From Halobacterium sp. CBA1126 (GTDB lineage Archaea > Halobacteriota > Halobacteria > Halobacteriales > Halobacteriaceae): DNA of 64,000 nt. Both the position numbers and the translations under genes were made by a program. Below the pieces are notes generated by a model. The model had not been told where the DNA came from. It made no database searches and saw nothing but the letters and a program-made list of their open reading frames with translations. Location: positions 1-64,000 of the forward strand of contig NZ_WPCF01000001.1 of assembly GCF_009741975.1 (NCBI RefSeq), given 5' to 3'. This document shows, piece by piece, positions 61,398 to 64,000 of this stretch (the first letter of the stretch is position 1; every line of letters starts with the position of its first letter).

Positions 61398-61700
61398 CTA
61401 CGCGCGAACCTCGTAGTGCGCGACCGTCTCCTCGTACCGCGCGAGCAGCCGCTCGGCGCGCTCGGGGACGTGGGCGGTCTCGTAGTCCGCGCCCGCGAAC
61501 GCCTCGATTGCGTCCCACGACGCGAACCGCGCGATGGTCACGAACTCCACCTCGTCGCCGGCCTCGCGGCGCAGCACCTCGAAACTCTGGAGGTCGTCGA
61601 TTTCGGCTTTCGCGTCCGGGAACACCGTCTCGGTCACGAACGCTTCGTACTCGTTGGCGTCCGCGGGCTCGGTCCACCCGCGCCACACGCGTGCAATCAC
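61398..61700 (-). CDS. Antibiotic biosynthesis monooxygenase (ABM)-domain protein
   Basis: The protein has 100 residues from a GTG at 61700: IARVWRGWTEPADANEYEAF, then FEVLRREAGDEVEFVTIARF and SWDAIEAFAGADYETAHVPE. This is the ferredoxin-like ABM fold found in heme-degrading and quinone monooxygenases, and in many unknown family members. A longer frame from a GTG at 61763 adds 21 Ser/Thr/Arg-rich residues that do not fit the domain. The gene lies just upstream of tRNA-Trp on the opposite strand (61795). Substrate is unknown. Confidence 0.75.
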   Translation of the reverse strand: MIARVWRGWTEPADANEYEAFVTETVFPDAKAEIDDLQSFEVLRREAGDEVEFVTIARFASWDAIEAFAGADYETAHVPERAERLLARYEETVAHYEVRA

Positions 61701-61794
61701 GGTCTGCGATACGGCCGGCGGGCTCTTGTCGGTGGTGGAGCGAGCCGTCGAATCGAAACGCACTTAGGCCAAATCGTCGTACGCCAGAACGCGA

Positions 61795-61971
61795 GGGGCT
61801 GTGGCCAAGCCAGGAATGGCGACTGACTCCAGAGGCCACGCGCCCGGGACGAAATTCCAGACTGGTATACCGAGCGGCCGACTGATCATCGGTCCGCGAC
61901 GACGACCCTCTGGAGTTCCGAGGCGCACCGGAGATATCAGTCGATCGGGGGTTCAAATCCCTCCGGCCCCA
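61795..61971 (+). tRNA. tRNA-Trp (anticodon CCA) with a 103-base intron
   Basis: Exon 1 (61795-61832) has acceptor GGGGCTG, D-arm GCCAAGCCAGGAATGGC, and anticodon half ACTGACTCCAG; exon 2 (61936-61971) has ATCAGT, the T-arm GGGGGTTCAAATCCCTC and acceptor CGGCCCC plus A. Joining them gives a 74-base tRNA. The intron (61833-61935) sits after base 37, the position used in haloarchaeal tRNA-Trp, and should be cut by the splicing endonuclease at a bulge-helix-bulge. In Haloferax volcanii the matching intron is a box C/D guide RNA for 2'-O-methylation of this tRNA. A CTGA followed by TGATCAT at 61882-61890 may be part of such boxes. Confidence 0.95.
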
Positions 61972-61990
61972 CTTCTTCAACGACTGAAAC

Positions 61991-62104
61991 CGCGAGAGCC
62001 ACAGAGGGCTCTCGCGCCGAACGCGTTGTATGGCAGTCGGGGATTCGAACGAGACCGCACGAGCGCAGCGACAGCGAGCACGTGCGGGCGTAGTTCACAA
62101 CTCC
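61991..62104. repeat. Hairpin plus T-arm-like inverted repeat downstream of tRNA-Trp
   Basis: A perfect 10-base-pair hairpin CGCGAGAGCC/GGCTCTCGCG with loop ACAGAG is at 61991-62016. Then GGATTCGAAC (62041-62050) and GTTCACAACTCC (62093-62104) form an imperfect inverted repeat like a tRNA T-arm, enclosing CCGCACG (62055-62061) and CGTGCGG (62081-62087) and the core GAGCGCAGCGACAGCGAGCA. The same order and the same GTTCACAA form occur after the tRNA-Lys attachment site. No gene is seen between the tRNA and the PIN toxin. Confidence 0.65.
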
Positions 62105-62156
62105 TGACCCATGCTCACTGTCGCACTACCGTAGTCCGTCGCAGCGACTGGCGAAG

Positions 62157-62558
62157 TCAGTACGTCTCGACAGTTAGCCCGTCGACGTCCTCGAAGTCTG
62201 CGTCGTTGCTCACGACTGGTTCGTCGAACTTGAGCGCGGTCGCTGCGACTGCCGAGTCGGCGCCGTCGAGATCGGCGAGCGAATCGGAGTGTGCGTGTTC
62301 GCCGCGGAGCCGACCGGCTCGGCGGGCGAGAGTGTCGTCGAACTCGACGACGGGGAACGATTCGAAGAGTTTCTCGTACCCGGTCTCGAGGGTTCGGCGC
62401 TTCGCGTCTGGCGCCTTCGAGACGCCGTAGTACACTTCCCACGTGACCATCGACGGGACCCGAGTCGGAACACCGGCTGCATCCAGTTCTCCTGCTTTCT
62501 GCAAGGCCGCCGGTTTCTGTTCGACGAGGCTCCCGAGGAACTGCGTGTCCAGAATCAC
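62157..62558 (-). CDS. vapC: PIN-domain ribonuclease toxin (VapC-like)
   Basis: This 133-residue PIN-domain protein starts MILDTQFLGSLVE (Asp4), has TWEVYYGVS (Glu41), and ends with DGADSAVAATALKFDEPVVSNDADFEDVDGL, holding the later Asp residues of the Mg-binding acidic quartet. VapC toxins cleave tRNA or rRNA. It overlaps the antitoxin gene by four bases (ATGA at 62555-62558), so the two are coupled. It is preceded by a tRNA and hairpin region, a frequent site for mobile TA modules. Confidence 0.9.
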   Translation of the reverse strand: MILDTQFLGSLVEQKPAALQKAGELDAAGVPTRVPSMVTWEVYYGVSKAPDAKRRTLETGYEKLFESFPVVEFDDTLARRAGRLRGEHAHSDSLADLDGADSAVAATALKFDEPVVSNDADFEDVDGLTVETY

Positions 62559-62791
62559 GGGAGTTCCTCGTCAAGCGCCTCGCGGTTCGCTGCATCGTCG
62601 GCCTCGAATGCAGCCTCGAGGGATTCAGTGTCCCACGCGTCGCTGGCTTCCGCGACGTCTTCCGCGAAGTCACGTAGGCCGTACTCGCCGACCATCCGCT
62701 CGAGCGCGTCACTGAACGATTCCCCCTCGCGTTTTTCGTCTTCGACGCGGGCGTACAGCCGTTCACTCACCCGGACTTGTTTCGTCCCCAT
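62555..62791 (-). CDS. vapB: VapB-like antitoxin
   Basis: This 78-residue protein begins TKQVRVSERLYARVEDEKRE, a short ribbon-helix-helix start, then GESFSDALERMVGEYGL (helix pair), and an acidic tail with SLEAAFEADDAANREALDEE, typical for binding the PIN toxin. Its ATG at 62791 is preferred to long upstream extensions, which overlap the neighbouring promoter. It should repress the vapBC operon. The AT-rich TTGACACTGTTGACAG region (about 62801-62816) just upstream has a direct TTGACA repeat that could be an operator. Confidence 0.87.
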   Translation of the reverse strand: MGTKQVRVSERLYARVEDEKREGESFSDALERMVGEYGLRDFAEDVAEASDAWDTESLEAAFEADDAANREALDEELP

Positions 62792-62906
62792 ACTACCTCG
62801 TTGACACTGTTGACAGTTGAAACTGGCGCCGGAATCACGGCTCATCGTAGTCGCCACCCCCGAATGAGCCACTAAGACCATCTGCCTGCGCCCCGTCGAG
62901 ACCACC

Positions 62907-64000
62907 ATGACTCGGCGGCGCGCGCTCGGCGTTCTCGCGGTCGCGGCCCTCGTCCTGCTGGCCGGGTGTAGCGGCGCCGTCACCGACGCGCCGGCGACCA
63001 CCGAAGCACCCGAAACGACGAACGCACCGCGGACCACCGAATCCCCCACGACTCAGGTCGCGACCCCGAACGGCACGCTCTCGGTGCATTTCATCAACGT
63101 CGGGCAGGGGTCGAGCGCGCTCGTCGTCGGGCCCAACGACGAGACGATGCTCGTGGACACCGGGGACTGGTCGGACGACGGCGAGGTGGTCCTCGACTAC
63201 CTTCAGGAACAGAACATCGAGCGCGTGGACTACCTCGTGACGTCGCACGCGGACGCCGACCACATCGGCGGCCACGAGGCCGTCATCGACTACTTCGAGA
63301 CGGCGGCCGCGGGCGTCGGCGCGGTGTACGACCCCGGGGTGGCGTCCACCTCGCAGACATACCGAGAGTACCTCGACGCCGTCGAGGGTCACGACGTGGC
63401 GCTGTTCCAGACGCGCGCCGGCGACGAGATTCCGCTGGGCGGCGACGCCGTCGACGTGGACGTGCTCGGGCCGCCCGCGGACCGGCTCGCGGGCGGGGAC
63501 CGCAACGAGAACAGCGTCGTCCTCCGGGTCGCGTTCGGGGAGTCGACGTTCCTGCTGCCGGGCGACGTCGAGGAAGCGGGCGAGCAGTACCTCGTCGAGG
63601 AGTACGGCGCCGGCGTGAACGCCACGGTGTTGAGCGCGGGCCACCACGGCAGCGCGTCGAGTTCCACGAGCGCGTTCCTCGACGTCGTGACGCCGAGGGT
63701 CGCCGTGATTTCGAGCGCGTACGACTCCCAGTACGGCCACCCGCACGAGGCCGTCCTCGGGCGATTCGCCGAACGCTCGGTTCGGACGTACTGGACGGCG
63801 ACCCACGGGAACGTTGTCGTGACGAGCAACGGCACCGCGGTGACGGTCGCGACCCAGCGCGCCGCGCCGACGGCGCCGCTGGACCTCCGCGACGCCGACC
63901 CGGTCGAACCGGGGACGAGCGCCGACGTGGAAGTCCGCACCGTCGTGCCCGTCAGCGAAACGGCCACGGTCCCGGACGGCGGGACGACGACCGAGCCCAC
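62907..64000 (+). CDS. Lipoprotein with ComEC/Rec2-type metallo-beta-lactamase domain (runs off the window)
   Basis: The visible 364 residues begin RRRALGVLAVAALVLLAGCSGA, a signal with lipobox LAGC, so the protein is probably a lipid-anchored extracellular protein. After a Thr/Pro-rich linker comes an MBL domain: SVHFINVGQGSSALVVGPND, the metal-binding SHADADHIGG (HxDxDHxG), LLPGDVEEAGEQYL and SAGHHGSASS. This is the ComEC C-terminal type; no ComEC membrane channel is attached. A Thr-rich C-terminal region starts near 305 and continues past 64000. It may be a secreted nuclease or phosphodiesterase; DNA-uptake use is uncertain. Confidence 0.9.
   Translation, partial: MTRRRALGVLAVAALVLLAGCSGAVTDAPATTEAPETTNAPRTTESPTTQVATPNGTLSVHFINVGQGSSALVVGPNDETMLVDTGDWSDDGEVVLDYLQEQNIERVDYLVTSHADADHIGGHEAVIDYFETAAAGVGAVYDPGVASTSQTYREYLDAVEGHDVALFQTRAGDEIPLGGDAVDVDVLGPPADRLAGGDRNENSVVLRVAFGESTFLLPGDVEEAGEQYLVEEYGAGVNATVLSAGHHGSASSSTSAFLDVVTPRVAVISSAYDSQYGHPHEAVLGRFAERSVRTYWTATHGNVVVTSNGTAVTVATQRAAPTAPLDLRDADPVEPGTSADVEVRTVVPVSETATVPDGGTTTEP

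Noticed and set aside
62907-64000. ComEC DNA-uptake channel
   Set aside because: Only the metallo-beta-lactamase part is present, behind a lipoprotein signal. No competence membrane domain is seen in the visible part.

Overview
The window is chromosomal DNA of a haloarchaeon, most like Halobacterium. G+C is high, most proteins are strongly acidic, and many genes look leaderless, with a TATA-like box about 25-30 bases before the start codon. It carries an archaellum plus chemotaxis supercluster whose gene order I recall from Halobacterium salinarum.

Layout. Bases 1-16433 hold mainly metabolic and regulatory genes: a cut-off HEAT-repeat protein, a PAS histidine kinase with Tyr at the usual phospho-His, a thiolase/DUF35 pair, an old-yellow-enzyme reductase, a TetR regulator, a flavin disulfide reductase, a HAD hydrolase, a TFB without its zinc ribbon, a nitrilase-family hydrolase, a GapN-like aldehyde dehydrogenase, a frameshifted MFS transporter, MazG, and an ADP-forming acetyl-CoA synthetase overlapping a frameshifted BioD/DRTGG protein. 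Bases 16425-41777 hold the motility region: cheW2, a winged-helix regulator with a small membrane protein, a MinD-like ATPase, arlJ-I-H-G-F-CE-D, a soluble transducer, two archaellins, a Tat-exported unknown protein, a HEAT protein, cheF1, cheF2, cheR, cheD, cheC3, cheC1, cheA, cheB, cheY and cheW1. Transducer signals pass through CheW/CheA to CheY. CheF and the HEAT protein are expected to link CheY to the archaellum motor ArlCE/D-F-G-H-I-J, which turns the archaellin filament.

Bases 41880-49731 hold a frameshifted membrane protein, a RelE/RHH toxin-antitoxin pair, a frameshifted MrfA-type helicase, an aminotransferase, a PRC-barrel protein, an AEC transporter and an RCK-DHH protein. At 49936-52055 a small AT-richer element sits in tRNA-Lys(CUU), with a tyrosine integrase and one unknown gene, bounded by copies of the tRNA 3' end. 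Bases 52314-64000 hold a membrane protein, a HalX regulator/KaiC-like/histidine-kinase operon, a universal stress protein, a 40-residue zinc protein, guaB, small haloarchaeal families, an intron-containing tRNA-Trp, a VapBC pair, and a lipoprotein with a ComEC-type metallo-beta-lactamase domain that runs off the end.

Most notable: a hairpin plus T-arm-like inverted repeat that follows both tRNA sites; a three-cyclin-fold TFB lacking the ribbon; a 25-codon leaderless ORF overlapping cheF1; a Tat-exported unknown inside the motility region; near-identical archaellin 5' ends; and five frame breaks that each fit the loss of one G or C, which suggests base-level sequence errors.
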